Positions 21,272 to 33,565 of a stretch of 64,000 nt of DNA are shown one piece after another. Source of the stretch: Tricholoma matsutake (taxonomy: Eukaryota > Basidiomycota > Agaricomycetes > Agaricales > Tricholomataceae); NCBI GenBank assembly GCA_026075535.2, contig AP026538.1, forward strand, positions 4,278,001-4,342,000, in the 5' to 3' direction. Positions within the stretch are counted from its first letter, which is position 1; each line of letters opens with the position of its first letter. Below the pieces are notes generated by a model that was given only the letters and a program-made list of their open reading frames with translations, had not been told where the DNA came from and did not search any database. A program made the translations under genes and the position numbers.

Positions 21272-22766
21272 GTGGAAGCCATAAAAGCTTTGAAGGGAGA
21301 GAAGAAGGGTAATATTAAAGGAGATGAATGGTCAGAGGAGCAAGGGTTGGTGTTATTCTGAGGGAAGGTGTATGTACCAAAGGATCAGGATTTGTGAAGG
21401 GAGATTGCCCAGTTACATCATAATATGCTGACTGCCAGACACCCAGGAAGATGGAAGATGTTGGAATTAGTAACAAGAAATTATTGGTGGCCTGGAATTT
21501 CCAAATATGTGTTGGGGTATGTGGATGGATGTGATATGTGCATGAGGGGGAAGAAATTTCCAGAGAAACCTGCAGGGAAATTAATGCCAAACCCCATACC
21601 AAAAGCGCCATGGCAAGATATATCTGTAGATTTTATCACTGGATTACCCAAGGCTCAAGGGTATGATGCAATATTCATAGTATGTGACTGCTTCACAAAG
21701 GAGGTCCATATTATTCCTACCACTACTGAAACCTCATCATTGGGCTTGGCACACCTCTACCTAAAGCAGGTATGGCGGTTACATGGATTACCTGATACTG
21801 TTATCTCTGATCGTGGACCACAATTTGCTTCTGCATTTATGTGAGAATTAAATAACATATTGGGGATTCAAATTAAATTATCTATGGCATATCACCCACA
21901 AACTGATGGCAGACAGAGAGGATGAATCAGGAGTTGGAGCAGTATCTATGCATGTTTGTCAACTACCAACAAACTGACTGGCCCAAATGGCTGGCAATTG
22001 CTGAATTTTCCCACAATAACAAATTCCATTCAGCTACTCGCATGTCACCCTTCTTTGCTAATTATGGGTATCATCCCCACATGAGAATAGAACCTTGAAG
22101 GGAAATTAAGGTACAATCAGTAGAAGACTTTGTATCTAAGATGCAAATGGTACAGGAAGAAGTGGAGGCAGCATTGATGAAGGCACATGATGATATGATG
22201 CAACAAATGGATCATACTCGAGCTCCCACTCCAGAGTACAATGTTGGTGACTTGGTATGGCTAAGTACCAAGGACCTTAATATTCCACAACCTTCTAGGA
22301 AACTCACAGAGAAACAAGTTGGCCCATATGCAATCTCTAAAGTAATTTTGCCTAATGCAGTAGTGCTAAAATTACCTCAATCATTCAAGATTGATCCCGA
22401 GATCAACATTTCCCACCTATGCCACTACTGCCCACTATTCCTGGCCAACAAACCACTCCACAAGCTCCAATAATAGTAGAAGGTGCTCCAGATTATGTAG
22501 TCAAAGAGATTCTAGACTCACATCTTCAACAAAATAAATTGGAGTTCTTAGTAGAGTGGAAGAACTATACCAACAAAAACAATTCATGGGAACCTGAGGA
22601 GAATTGTAAGCAAGTGTATAATGTGATTGCCCAATTCTTTAAACATAATCCAAATACTCTGTGTCACATTGCAAGAATGGTGTATGAGGGGATGAAATTC
22701 TGGCCTTACCAAAATTTCATGGAGGGGACAGATACAATATTTTCTTGCCTGGAAGTCGAGGCATAA
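21272..22766 (+). pseudogene. Gypsy 2 integrase and chromodomain (broken)
   Basis: The zinc-binding region has HHNMLTARHPGR and CDMCMRGKK near 21,420-21,550. The core has Asp in SVDFITGLP (near 21,627) and Asp in ISDRGPQF (near 21,810). A TGA follows at 21,842, then YHPQTDGR where the catalytic Glu region is degraded. The last part, 22,141-22,766, includes VGDLVWLSTK and a chromodomain (FLVEWKNYTNKNNSWEPEE near 22,545-22,600). A polypurine tract AAAATGGAGGTAT directly precedes the 3' LTR. Confidence 0.83.
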
Positions 22767-22777
22767 AATGGAGGTAT

Positions 22778-23177
22778 TGTTAGAAAACAGCCCCATTATT
22801 CAATAAAATTTCATTTTTATTTTATTATGTCAAATTATGCTACATTACGCTGAATTATGCTACACTTTGCTAGCATGAGAATTTTATTTTGCATGCATCA
22901 ATATGTATGTGCATGGACACATGCATCGGTAGCAACAATGTACAATATATGTAATGCAGTATATAAACCTTGAATACACACCTAGAGGACTACAGTTGTG
23001 TTCTCTTAGGTATTCCACCTATACTTGTGATGCAAAACACCTTTCTCAACCAACTATTCTATTGATAACCCCTCACATCAAAACCATCAATTTTCCCATC
23101 ACACGCATGCATCCCCCCCCTCTTGTAGAGAGAACCCACACAGTCTTAGCTAGCAGATAGTGGGTGTCACCCTAACA
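22778..23177 (+). repeat. Gypsy 2 3' LTR
   Basis: 400 bp, same family and direction as 16,816-17,216, with the same TATA box and self-complementary RNA-start motif. Confidence 0.88.
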
Positions 23178-24781
23178 CTCACAAAACACAGACACATTCT
23201 AACAGGACTGTTCTAGCAAAATATGTGCCCAATGTTATGGTCAAACCAGTGGACAAACATGAGCAACCCTGATCTTGTGGCCCATCAGCTGTATTGCAGC
23301 TCATGTTATGGCTTCCTCGATGACTTTCCAGCTTAGTTTTGGGTGAATGATTTGTTGATTAATGATCTCAGAAGGTGATTATCAAGCAAACATAGTATAT
23401 TGCATATTTTCAGGGGTACTGTACTGTGGGGCAGAACAAAGACAATATGTAAATCAGATACAAGCTAGAATCTTCTGGTGGTCTGTTTTCAATGTATCAT
23501 TATACTCTGTCATTTTTGTTACTAAAATGAAGCCTGAAATATGTTGAGAAGAGATTTGGTGCATGTACACCTGTCAAGCTGTTGTGTCCACCCTGATTTC
23601 TGACCTCCACAGCACACTTTCTACTCCTTAGTAGTGGAGAAATTTGTCCAAAACTGGCATATGAATATTGCTGCTATTCAGATTTGAACTTGAATATGTT
23701 TTCAAATTGCAATAGATGGATTTCTCTGAAATAGTTCAGAATTATGCATGTAGCACAACCAACAGTAAAATAATTACTGACAAAGGCCCTCAGTAATACT
23801 TTATCTACACTTCCTTCACCCAAAGCTAAGCCAGAAAGTCATTGTGAAAGCAGCTATGAACCAAACAGTCAAGCTTGCTGGGTCAAATGATTTGTAATCA
23901 AAATTTCTTTATTGGGAAGATAGTTCCCACCATGGGTTAGTCACTTGTTGGCTTATGTAAAAAAAAATTCGACCCCGGTATCCTTAATTTTTTTCTGACA
24001 CCCCCTTGCAAGAAAGGGAAAAAATATCAATACCGATGTCATATAAAAACTCCCATCCCGACACCCCATTGCGTACTGATAAGAGGTAGACTTCCTTTTG
24101 GGATCTTGCCTCGGGCATGCTGACGGTACAACCTCCGCTATCATCATATCGCCGAGTCTCACATCAGGAAGTTCGCCCTTTTAGGCAAACTAAAAACCTT
24201 GCCGAAATTTTAGGATCAGGACTGAAACAAATAATTTCAGTAAAGATATCGTAGTTTCAGGCCACCTGAAAAGGGAAGTTTCATGGTTTCAGGAACAATT
24301 TTAGGCAACTTACTAAAATTGTAAAGTTAGGCAGTTTTAGCTAGCCTGAAAAGTTGTACACACCGGTGTGTCTACTTGCTTTCCAGGTTTCTCGAGGTTA
24401 CTTGTCTGATTTTTCAGCCTATTCGGATCCACTGGCGGCAGAAGAGATTTTTTAGCCGTAGGAAGAAAGCGGAAGGCTGGTGTTCAGGGTTCAATAGCGT
24501 GCTAGGCGGGTGCTAAGTGAAAGAGATTACACAACAGTAAAAGTGTGTATTTTGAATATTCGGGTGAATTTTCTGAAGTGATATGTCGTTGACAGTGGGA
24601 AGCACAAATTTGCGATCCGAATTCGCACTGATAGTACTAAGAACCCGGGCCCAATAAGAAGCTAGCAGTGACCTAGTTTCACTGAGTCAGGTCCAGTGAC
24701 CTATCAGTTTTCGTATGTGCCATCTCACTCTGGACATATAAAGGATCAAGATGCCTGCATAATCCCGAAAGCGATAACGAT
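23178..24781. other. Intergenic DNA between Gypsy 2 and the arsenite methyltransferase
   Basis: No gene recognised. Around 24,200-24,350 the DNA has several TTTCAGG/CCTGAAA motifs, including a TTTCAGG-CCA-CCTGAAA hairpin. A TATA box, TATAAA at 24,737-24,742, lies 45 bp before the next start codon. Confidence 0.5.
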
Positions 24782-25750
24782 ATGTCGCAGACTATCACTG
24801 CCCAAGTGAAAGCGTTCTACAGCGGCTGTGCTACATCCTCTACTCAACCCGACAAGGTCGCCTATAATGATCGTGTCGCCACTGTATTTGGGTACAGCGC
24901 TGAGGAGCTGAGGAGCATCCCTGACAAAGCGAACCTGGGGTTATCTTGCGGCAATCCTCTGGCGACTGCGAACTTGAAAGAGGTTCGGCGAATATTGTTC
25001 TCCATCTAAGCGTCACTCACCGTAAATTATAAGGGCGAAACTCTCGTCGACCTTGGTTCGGGCGGTGGCTTGGACGTTTTTAATGCAGCTCGTAAGGTTG
25101 GTCCTACAGGCAAAGCTATCGGCGTCGATATGACCGATAACATGCTGGAGCTGGCGCGGAAGAATGCTGTACAGGGAGGCTATACGAACGTCGAGTTTGT
25201 GAGTTACTCCAATAGTATTCTAGTAGATCCATTAACAAAGGCACAAAGGTCAAATCTAACATCACGTCAATGGTGCTCCCAAATGGCATTGCTGACATTG
25301 TCTGCTCGAACTGTGTAATCAATCTCGTTCCCGAGCCTGAGAAACCTGCCGTCTTCCACGAGATCTTCCGAATTCTCAAACCTGGAGGCCGTCTCGCCAT
25401 TTCTGACATCCTCGCGAAACAACCTTTGCCGGAAAGCATCCGGAAGGATGCCGAGATGCTAGTTGGATGTATCAGCGGTGCTAGCATGCCCTCTGAGTAT
25501 AAGCAATGGATGTCGGATGCTGGCTTCGAAGGTCAATCTATTTCTCATGATAATCACAATTTAGGATATTTACGGTTCATCTTCAGATATTATTATTCTT
25601 GACACGAAGAAAGATATCAACGCTTACCAGGATCCTCAGGTCTCGTCAGGATCAGGCTGCTGTGGATCGGCTTCGGCACGCAAGACGTGCACGCCCGTCG
25701 ATCTGAATGTCTTCGTCGGTTCCTTCCAAATCTACGCTGTCAAAGCTTAA
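24782..25750 (+). CDS. arsM: Arsenite methyltransferase (AS3MT/ArsM-like), four exons
   Basis: Methylates trivalent arsenic with S-adenosylmethionine, an arsenic detoxification or volatilisation step in the cytosol. Exons: 24,782-24,982, 25,034-25,198, 25,249-25,531 and 25,587-25,750; introns of 51, 50 and 55 bp are GT-AG. The spliced frame is 270 aa with no stop. The SAM-binding motif is [12 protein letters not shown] (about residues 71-82). The family's conserved Cys are at 56 (LGLSCGNP), 144 ([10 protein letters not shown]) and 196 (VGCISGAS). A GCC motif sits in the C-terminal tail. Intron 1 has an unusual donor, GTTCGG. The first Met after a TATA box was chosen. It is the first host gene next to 23 kb of transposons, yet looks intact. 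Confidence 0.88.
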
Positions 25751-27266
25751 ACCTTGACGAGCACAAGAAGCTGAATATGTATGTTTATATAGTCTCGAAT
25801 CAGCTGAATGTATATTACAACTGGATGGAACTGTTGTTCCCTGGATACCTTCTTACGGCAAGCGTAAGTTGACGCTCGCTGGAATTTTGCACCCAATAGT
25901 CGATGTTTGAGTTCAAATTTCAAATGAAAAGTCGACGGTGCAGAAGACCGGTGGTAATGAGTATATATCCACGCTGGCCAAAAAAAAGGCAACGCCGTCG
26001 GCGCATCGACTAGCCGCCATCACGTCAATTACAGATATATATAGATTTGTTAAAAGCTATGGTGCAGGTCACCTAGTGACCACTACTTTTGTATAGGCGC
26101 TAAATTGGCCAAGCAAAAAAAAAATTCTACCCCCGCCAATGATGCATGATCTGGGTCATTTAAAAGCCATTCCAAAGTGATATGGAGGAAGAAAAATGAG
26201 TAATCATGTGGTTTCCTTGCTTTACGACCCGGTTTCTGGCATGCTCAGGGACTGCTTTGTCATCACTGAATATGGTAGTTCTGTCCATATATGGAAGGAG
26301 GCGCCAAATTGGCTACCAAAAATAATAACTCCGTCAGTTTTCAGAATTTAGACAATGGCTCTAGCCAGGTCTCATCAAAAGGAGCATTTTGGCGGGATAA
26401 GATTTTTGAAGGCAGAGTTTCGGTTGTACATATAAGAAATGCTCATCGATAATCGATAATCATTGATGATAACGTTCACGAGTCACGCTCGCCATAGCTG
26501 ACCGCGGTCCCTGAATGGCATTTGTATTACTATTAATGGACAACATGTCAATGATCTACATGATCGACTCCTGATGCATCTGAATGAGCTGTGACGCGTG
26601 ACGGATAGAATGACTCTGCTCACCAAAATACGGTAATACGTAATAGATAGCTCAGGTGATGTAGTGTAACCTCAGTATAAGTATCAAATGATGTGAATGT
26701 CAACAATAAATTCGAAACAGCAAAGGCGAAGAAAGTAAGGAAGATGGGAGTAGCAGAGGAATTCATGAAAAGAAAGAAAAGGTCACGGTAGGTAAGGGTT
26801 AGGATTTGTCACTGAATGTCATTCTAAGCCGATACCAACACCCAATTTACTGATAAGTGTCCACCCTGCATACCATCTGCATAAGTAATGATCCACTTGA
26901 CCGTGACGATTATTGAGCGCGATTATTGGACAATCACGGGCCACCAGATCATCTTCTGCGTGATGTAAGTACTTTGACTGCTCCTGTCAATGTCATCATC
27001 ATTCTCCTCACCAACATTACTGTCCACAAACCTGAACATGATCGCCATCCTGAGGGTTTGTGCTGGTGGTAACAGCCTGAGGAACAGTCTGCCCAAGAGT
27101 TTCCAATGTAATGGGAGGTTCACCAGCCCATGATTTCAGGCGACGTCGCCTCATGACAATGCATATGTTACATAATTTGAAGAAATAAAAGATACATTTC
27201 CATGCAGTTCAGTGATACAGGGACGATAGTGTAACCAAAGTGAAAAGACTGTTGAGAAAAATGAAA
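25751..27266. other. Intergenic DNA
   Basis: No gene recognised. A GGCGCYAAATTGGC motif occurs twice (about 26,096 and 26,302). A short Arg-rich minus-strand frame near 27,030-27,155 cannot be extended convincingly. Confidence 0.45.
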
Positions 27267-30200
27267 TCAACGATGCAGGTGTCCCCCAGAAAAGAGATGG
27301 TTTTGGAGCTCCTGGGAGTCGTGATTAGACTCATTGCGTGCATGATACAGATATCGCGAGACACACCTCGATGCTCAGGAACAAGCCCTCACAGGCATCG
27401 TTGCTTCCCTCAGGTCTCCATTGACACCGGTAGACCATCTCATGATCGCCCGGATTAGCCTGTGCTCCTACAGCGAGTTTTCCACTCCCTGCATCAGCCT
27501 TCATTCTCTCCAATTCCGCATTCATCTCATTCAACTCCACATTCAACCTCAACGTCTCGTTCCTCCAGGTCTCCAACTCTGCTTGCCTTGTCAACTCATC
27601 CTCGTTTCTTGCGTGTAGCAGCTGCGCCGTCAATAACCTCTTTGCCTCCTCCTCCTCCCGCACCTTCGCCTCCAACTCGTCTTCTAACTCCTCCAGTCTC
27701 TCACTTAGCACTTCGTTCTTCTCCTCCAAAACAGCGCACTTCTTCCTGAGTTCTGGTGCTTCCCCAGCCCTCTTCCTCAACTCCTCGCCCTTCGTCCGCT
27801 TATCCATCTCTATCAGATGCTGCGCCGTCGCTCGCCACATCCGCGCATCGTCCTCGAGCCACTGAACCCGTTGCACAAATGTTGCCCTTACCAGCTCCAC
27901 GCCCGTCTTTGTCTGTTCCTCCGCCGTCCGCGTACGCTCTTCCAATTCGACGTTCTCCTTCCGTACGGATGTCACGAATGCAGAGGCCTGCCCGTATTGA
28001 TCCCGAAAGAAGTCACAGTCGTTCTGGACATTCTGCTTGGCGCGCTTAAGCTCCTCGATCGACGCAAGTATGCTATTGCGTTCCGTAGCCCAAGCAGCTT
28101 TTTCTTGCGCCACAGCCTGTCGGGCTTCTGCCAATTCTAGCTCGAGGTCGGATTCTCGTGGGCGAGGTCCACTGCTAGCTGTTACAAGTGCTACATGCAA
28201 GGCATTCACCTCGATGGACAATGCTTCTGTCTTCGCTTGTTCCGCAACAAGCATGGAGTCTAGCTTTGCAATCTCGAGCGATTTCGCATTTAGGATAGCC
28301 ATGGCCGCTCCGAGGTGCTCTGGCGCGTCCTTCATGGTTACCTATTGTTTGAACAGGTCAGTGATTGAATAAGCCATGTAACGAAAAAGTACATCTGGGC
28401 TAGGTTCAGGTGTGTGGTGATACGATGAGGCAGTGGCTGGGAGGACAAGTTCTGGTTCACGGGGCTCTTCGTGAACCGCGGGCTGGTTAGAGTCAGCCTT
28501 CGATTTAGGCTCTGAGGATGCGGACGAAGAAGCCTTGTGCGCTGTGTTCTCTTCAGGCTGAGGTTCTTTATCCGCCGTAGTCAGATGTGGGGCCTGAAAG
28601 ATTATAATCTATTAGATATGGCAAAACAAAAGAAAGACGAAAAAGCAAATTAGAAGATGAACCATATGTACCTCTTGAACATCCTCGACCATCTTCTCTG
28701 GTTCCGGTTCTGGTCTCCGCTCTTGTTCTTGTTCTTGATCTTGCCCTGGTTCCTCGCCACCCTGCTGCACCACCAAGTCCTGTCCCATCTCCACGTCAAC
28801 CTCCTCCAAACCCCTGCCCTGGTGTTCCTGGGCCTCCATCAACAAGTCCTGTGTAGACTCCTCCTCTTCATCCTCTAGTTCAGCTACTTTCTGGCGAACA
28901 GTCATAGCACTGCCTGCTCGTTCTTTATCTTTCGATTTCCCATCCTCGTTTGCTTTCCCAGTGTCCTGTACTTGAAGGCTCGGCTGCTCAGACACCATAC
29001 CACCACTTCCGCGATTTCCAAGTGGCCAGGTTTCGAGCGCAGAAGCAAACCATTCATCTTGTCTCCGACTACTGTCATCTTTATCTTTATCGCTCGCTGA
29101 CTCCTTCTCCTTCCCGTTCGTTTTGTGTCCCTCCACCGCCTCTTTCTTTTTCGCTGTCTCATTTTCGCCGTTGCGAAGAAAGTCTATCAGACTCTTCTTC
29201 TTAGACGCCCGCCTCCCTTCCTCTTTCTCCCTCCTGACCTGCTTCCTCCTGACCTGCTCTGCCATCTCCACGCCACGCTTGCGTATGGTTGCCGCAAAAT
29301 CTTCATCGCCATCCACATCGCCATCCATACCCTTCTTCCCATTCTTATCCTCAGCCCGATCACCTTCGTCATCATCATCTGCAAGGCTCGACACCGGTGG
29401 GAGGGACTCTTCACCGTTGTGCTCATTCACCCTCCTAAGCCGCACGCCAATCCGTTTCCTCTTCAGCTTCCACGGCGCAGTCGCTTTGTCCGGCGAGCTG
29501 AATTGCTCAATAGAGCTCATGAGCGCCTCCACCTCGTGCTCCTCCTCCTCCTCGTCCACTTCCGCTCCTACATTCGAAATGGAAGATGTCGGCGGGAGGT
29601 GAGGCTTGAACTTCGATGGCGAGATCAAGGGTATAGGACGAAGGAGTTTATCCACAGTTGTCGTTGGTAGAGTTGTCCCCGGAGGGGAAGGTGACGGTTG
29701 CGTAATATTAGCATTAGTCGTTACTGTCGGGCTGCTCCAGTCCGCGATATTGCTATCTTGAGTCGTCGTCATGGGAGCAGGAGCAGGGCTAGATCTCGCC
29801 TGCAAAGGCGAAGCCATCGCATCCATGCCACCATCATCCTGAAAGTCCTTCTCATAATGTACATACATATGATGCTCGTCCTCCAGCGCCAACGACAACA
29901 ACAGCGCCTTCCCCTTCCCTTTCCCATTTACACCCACGCCTAGCTTCGACATACTACCAGGTGTTCGAGGCTTCATCCGCGATACTAGTTTAGGCGTCAT
30001 GGAGCCGTTCTTCTGCAGACCTGACCCACTTCCACTCCCACTCCCACTGGGTTTGCCATTGGCGACAGCGTCAGCGGTCGGGTTTAAGTCGGGGAGGGTA
30101 GCCTCACGCATGATCGCGCCCGATTTTTTCTTACTCGACTCCTCCGCCACTACCACCACCGCCTGGCTCGTACCGTTCCTCTGAGGCCCACTTCCACTTC

Positions 30201-32350
30201 CACTTCCACTTCTACCAGCCCTGGCACCTTCGCCAACACCATTTTCGACCAAGCTTACTTCAGGAATGGTAGAAGAAGAAGGTACAGGCGAGCTTTCAAT
30301 AGCTGGTTTCAAATGTTGCATCTGTGGCTGCGATTGAGACTGGGATTGCGTATTATTGTTACTCGACTCCTCCGTCTCCGTCTCAGGCACCACGCCCTTG
30401 CGATACGAGTCGTCTCGATCCCACCCTTGCCCCAAAGACCCCGAGTGAGTACGCAGAACGGATGGAGTGGGTGGAGAAAGAGGAGGCTGTTGGTGTCGTC
30501 GTCGTCTTGAGGACGGGGACATTGAGGGTTGAGGTTGGGGTGCAAGGACTGCAGGTGCAGGATCTACAGGAGTAGCATGTGCGGGCGAAGGTGCGGGGGC
30601 GGGTGACTGTCTACTGACACCTCCATCCGCATTCCCATCAAAGTCCACAAATTCGTCATACATCTTCTGTACCTCCTCTCCAACAGGGTCCCCTAAAGAA
30701 TCAGCAAACAGCGGGTCCCGAAGAAGGCGATCAGCCCCTTTCTCCTTCTCCTTTTCCTTCGCGTGTGTATGCGCGACTTTATAAGCACGAGCCCGTCGCT
30801 CAGTCTCCGTCACCCAATTATCATATTCTTGTAATCGAGTGCGCGTATTCAGGGAGAGTAGCGGCTCGGTAACGAGTGCAGGTTTGGTTGCCGGTAGTGC
30901 CAACCTCAACCTCGAGTTCGATTTCGGCTTGGAGGTGGAGGAGGCGGAGGTGATGCGGCGGAGATCCACCCTGGGATTTGCGGCTTGACGCGAAGCCGGC
31001 TTTTTACGCAAAGGGGGCATATCAACGTCCGCCATGCCTTCCGCATTATCATCAATGCGGGTGTCCACTCTCCTATTCTCATTCGCACCCGTGCTGGTAC
31101 TGGTCACAGGGTTCTTCGCTGCCGCTGTTGTAGATTTCGATGTGGACTTCGACGAAGACGCCTGCTTGACTGGCCGCAGCGGGCGATCCACGCTGGGCTC
31201 GAGATTGCGGAGGGTGGCCTGTGCTATCTGGCTCTTCTTCTTGGCTATTGCTTGTGCTCTGCGCTCTTCAAGCTCCTTGAAGGTAGGCTGAGTGGGTGGA
31301 GCCGCTCGAGTTCTCACCAGCGCAGGACCGGGCACTGGTAGCGAAGGGATGAGCTGGTCTCGTTCGTCTTCGGAAGAGGAAGGGGACAGGAGGGGTGCTC
31401 GCCCCTTTCCTTTATTGAGTTTAGGGACTGGTGGTTTCCTGATTTGTGTGCGACTTGATTCTGCTTTGTTTTTCTCCTCCACTTCGTCCTCACTACTTTC
31501 CTCCTCCTCCTCTTTTACTGGCAACACCCTCCGCTTGCCAATACCAGCTAGCCTGATCTCATGGCTTTCCTGACTGATCCCAGCCTCAAGCTGGGGTGCA
31601 GTTACAACCTCCACCTCCCGTTTCCTCCTCTTCTTCGGACGCGTCTGTGAGAGTGTGACGATCTCTGGTAATGAGTCACCGTCATCTTCCTCATCTGATG
31701 GTGTGTGCGACGATGAAGCTGGTGAGCTGAGCTTACGCTTGCCTTTGGAGTTGAAAGTGGTGGGGGATTTGTAGTTCGATGTTGAAGCAAGTTTGGATGG
31801 GGAGGGAGGTATGGGTTTTGAATTGGAGGGCCCAGCGCGAGGTGTAACAGTGGCATTGGAGCGTGCACGAGACTTGGTGACGGCGGTGGTGGAAGAAGAA
31901 GCAGCAGAAGCGCCTCGCGAGGTGGCTGCTGATGAACGAGATATTGCTGATCCGCGGGACTTTTTGGAGCTCATGGATACTCGTTTCGTAGCTGCATTCA
32001 AGTAAGCATAGTTAGAACATAGGATAATGCAGATAGAGAATAAAGCAGATAGAAACCAACATACACTTCCTCCGATCAGCCTGCTTCTTTTTCAAAGCTT
32101 GTTTGCGTTTCCACTGGAGCACGAGATCATCAGTGCAGTCGTGCATTGGGACCCAGCTCTGGGGCCATGGCTTATTTGTCTTGGGGTCAATTCCAGCCCA
32201 ACGAACGCGGTAGAGTTTGTTCTTCTCTGATGTGATCTCGATGACTTCCCACAATGTTTCGGCGTCATCTTCCTGGGGTATGAATTGGGTATTTGGCTGG
32301 GAAATCTCGAGGGTGGAAGTAGAAGCTCCACCGTCGGAGTGCTCGTCCAT
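27267..32350 (-). CDS. Large chromodomain, coiled-coil and C2H2-finger protein (1,608 aa)
   Basis: Five exons: 32,350-32,065, 31,991-28,672, 28,593-28,393, 28,341-27,367 and 27,311-27,267; introns of 73, 78, 51 and 55 bp. The spliced length of 4,827 bases is an exact multiple of three. An N-terminal chromodomain covers about residues 33-80 (LWEVIEIT ... YRVRWAGIDP ... PQSWVPMHD). A basic, Ser/Pro-rich disordered region of about 1,100 residues follows, with acidic clusters and many KR-rich patches that look like nuclear signals. Residues about 1,270-1,560 are a long coiled coil. The C-terminus forms a C2H2-like finger, C1575-x10-C1586-x12-H1599-x5-H1605, which needs the last exon. Likely a nuclear chromatin reader; the target mark and partners are unknown. 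Confidence 0.8.
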
Positions 32351-32990
32351 TGGATTACGTAGAATGTTTGCTGAGAATAGAAATTCATTTTAGTTTGAAC
32401 ATTGAAGATGCGAATGGTATATTACCAGTCAACTCAACTACCTTCACTTGACCAATGTTCGAATATGCTTGAAGAACACACCTTGACGTCGGTCGTTGTA
32501 GACGGCGACGACGATATCAACCTCGACGTGTTAGGAGAGGAGAATGTCAACGATTATGTAATTGGAACAATGACAGCAACAAAGAATATGCATTGCAAGC
32601 AATAATACTAGCTCAAGGCCGTATGGTGGCAAAAGGAGGTCCTTCTGCAAAATTGGGCACACCAAGTTAGTTTGGCTGTATCCATCAACAACCCGTCAAT
32701 CAAAGCTACGAAACGCCTTGCGTTGTCGGATACTGGCATCCCATACTTCCAGTGTTTCCACGTATGGCAGAGACCTATGCATCCTGGGAGTAGATGTCTC
32801 AGAGCATACCCTTCAAATTCAGAGTATACCATCCGTTTGTACTTAGGAGCAAAGGGAAATCGACTTTTATAACCGTGACGCGTGACACATCACGTGATGC
32901 GAAAGATGCCACCACCAAACTCTAAATTGTATGACTGTACAGGATATCAAGCCATAATCGACACAACGTCCATCGCAACTTCAAGACAAC
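32351..32990. promoter_or_regulatory. Divergent promoter region between chromodomain gene and eS30 gene
   Basis: The two genes are transcribed away from each other. ACGCGT (32,878-32,883) and CACGTG (32,891-32,896) lie about 100 bp upstream of the eS30 start and may be activator sites. No gene was recognised in this interval. Confidence 0.4.
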
Positions 32991-33565
32991 ATGGGAAAAG
33001 GTAAATCCTGTCTCTCTGCCCCCGTTCATTAGCTTTTCTTGCTAATCCGTGTTTTAATCAAGTTCACGGCTCGCTCGCCCGTGCTGGTAAAGTTAAATCG
33101 CAGACACCAAAGGTTGAGAAGCAGGAGAAGAAAAAGACGCCAAAGGGCCGTGCAAAGAAGCGGATTTTGTATAACCGTCGGTGAGTTCACTCATTGTTTT
33201 GTTATAGTGTATGAGCATACATACTGACCCCGTTGTGTTCGAACAGATTCGTGAATGTAACACTACTGCCTGGAGGCAAACGCCGGATGTGAGTATTTCA
33301 TTCATTCATTCTGTTTTTTGGATAGTCCCTCTACCCGGAGGCTTGAACTCTCACTTGCCCGCCTTCGAGCTCCCCATCGTGATGATACACACCGAATACA
33401 AGCATAGTTCACACTGAACAAATCGTGTTGATAACCATGCATCTAACGTCTTTCGCTCCTATCTGACCTCTCTTCCTTTTCCTTTTCCCTCCAATATGTC
33501 CTTCCCTTCTGACGCTCATCGTTACTGACAAAACCATTTACAGGAATCCTAACCCCGAGAAATAA
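32991..33565 (+). CDS. RPS30: 40S ribosomal protein eS30
   Basis: A small, very basic protein of the 40S subunit near the decoding centre. Exons: 32,991-33,000, 33,063-33,180, 33,247-33,288 and 33,544-33,565. Together they give 63 aa beginning [20 protein letters not shown] and containing [15 protein letters not shown] and [14 protein letters not shown], an excellent family match in sequence and length. The first exon is only 10 bases. There is no ubiquitin-like fusion as in animal FAU. Intron 3 is 255 bp, about five times the usual size here, and holds a C/D snoRNA. AATAAA overlaps the stop codon. Confidence 0.95.
33375..33471 (+). ncRNA. C/D box snoRNA in eS30 intron 3 (snR60/U80-like)
   Basis: C box GTGATGA at 33,379-33,385, D' box CTGA at 33,414-33,417, C'-like GTTGATA near 33,427-33,433, D box CTGA at 33,463-33,466. 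The guide before D' (AGCATAGTTCAC) complements the conserved 25S sequence GUGAACUAUGC. The guide before D (GTCTTTCGCTCCTAT) complements 25S AUAGGGGCGAAAGAC with one G-U pair. The five-nucleotide rule points to an A and a G about 91 bases apart in 25S. From memory this equals the paired targets of yeast snR60 and vertebrate U80. A clear terminal stem was not found. Confidence 0.78.

Larger units (their letters stand above)
16816..23177 (+). mobile_element. Gypsy 2: chromovirus with gutted, heavily invaded interior
   Basis: Two LTRs of the same family and orientation, 16,816-17,216 and 22,778-23,177, enclose a Gypsy PBS, an RNase H fragment, an integrase with chromodomain and a polypurine tract. 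Between them lie a foldback repeat, an LTR fragment, a hAT-like element and LINE copy 2. Gag, protease and most of RT are missing. The flanks CTTCC and CTCAC do not form a clear duplication, so recombination between two relatives is possible. Confidence 0.65.

Noticed and set aside
24983..25248. Stops and frame breaks in the arsenite methyltransferase, suggesting a pseudogene
   Set aside because: They fall within 51-, 50- and 55-bp GT-AG introns; the spliced frame is complete.
29123..29670. Long plus-strand ORFs opposite the chromodomain gene
   Set aside because: They are antisense to low-complexity Ser/Lys/Glu-rich coding sequence and have no recognisable domains.
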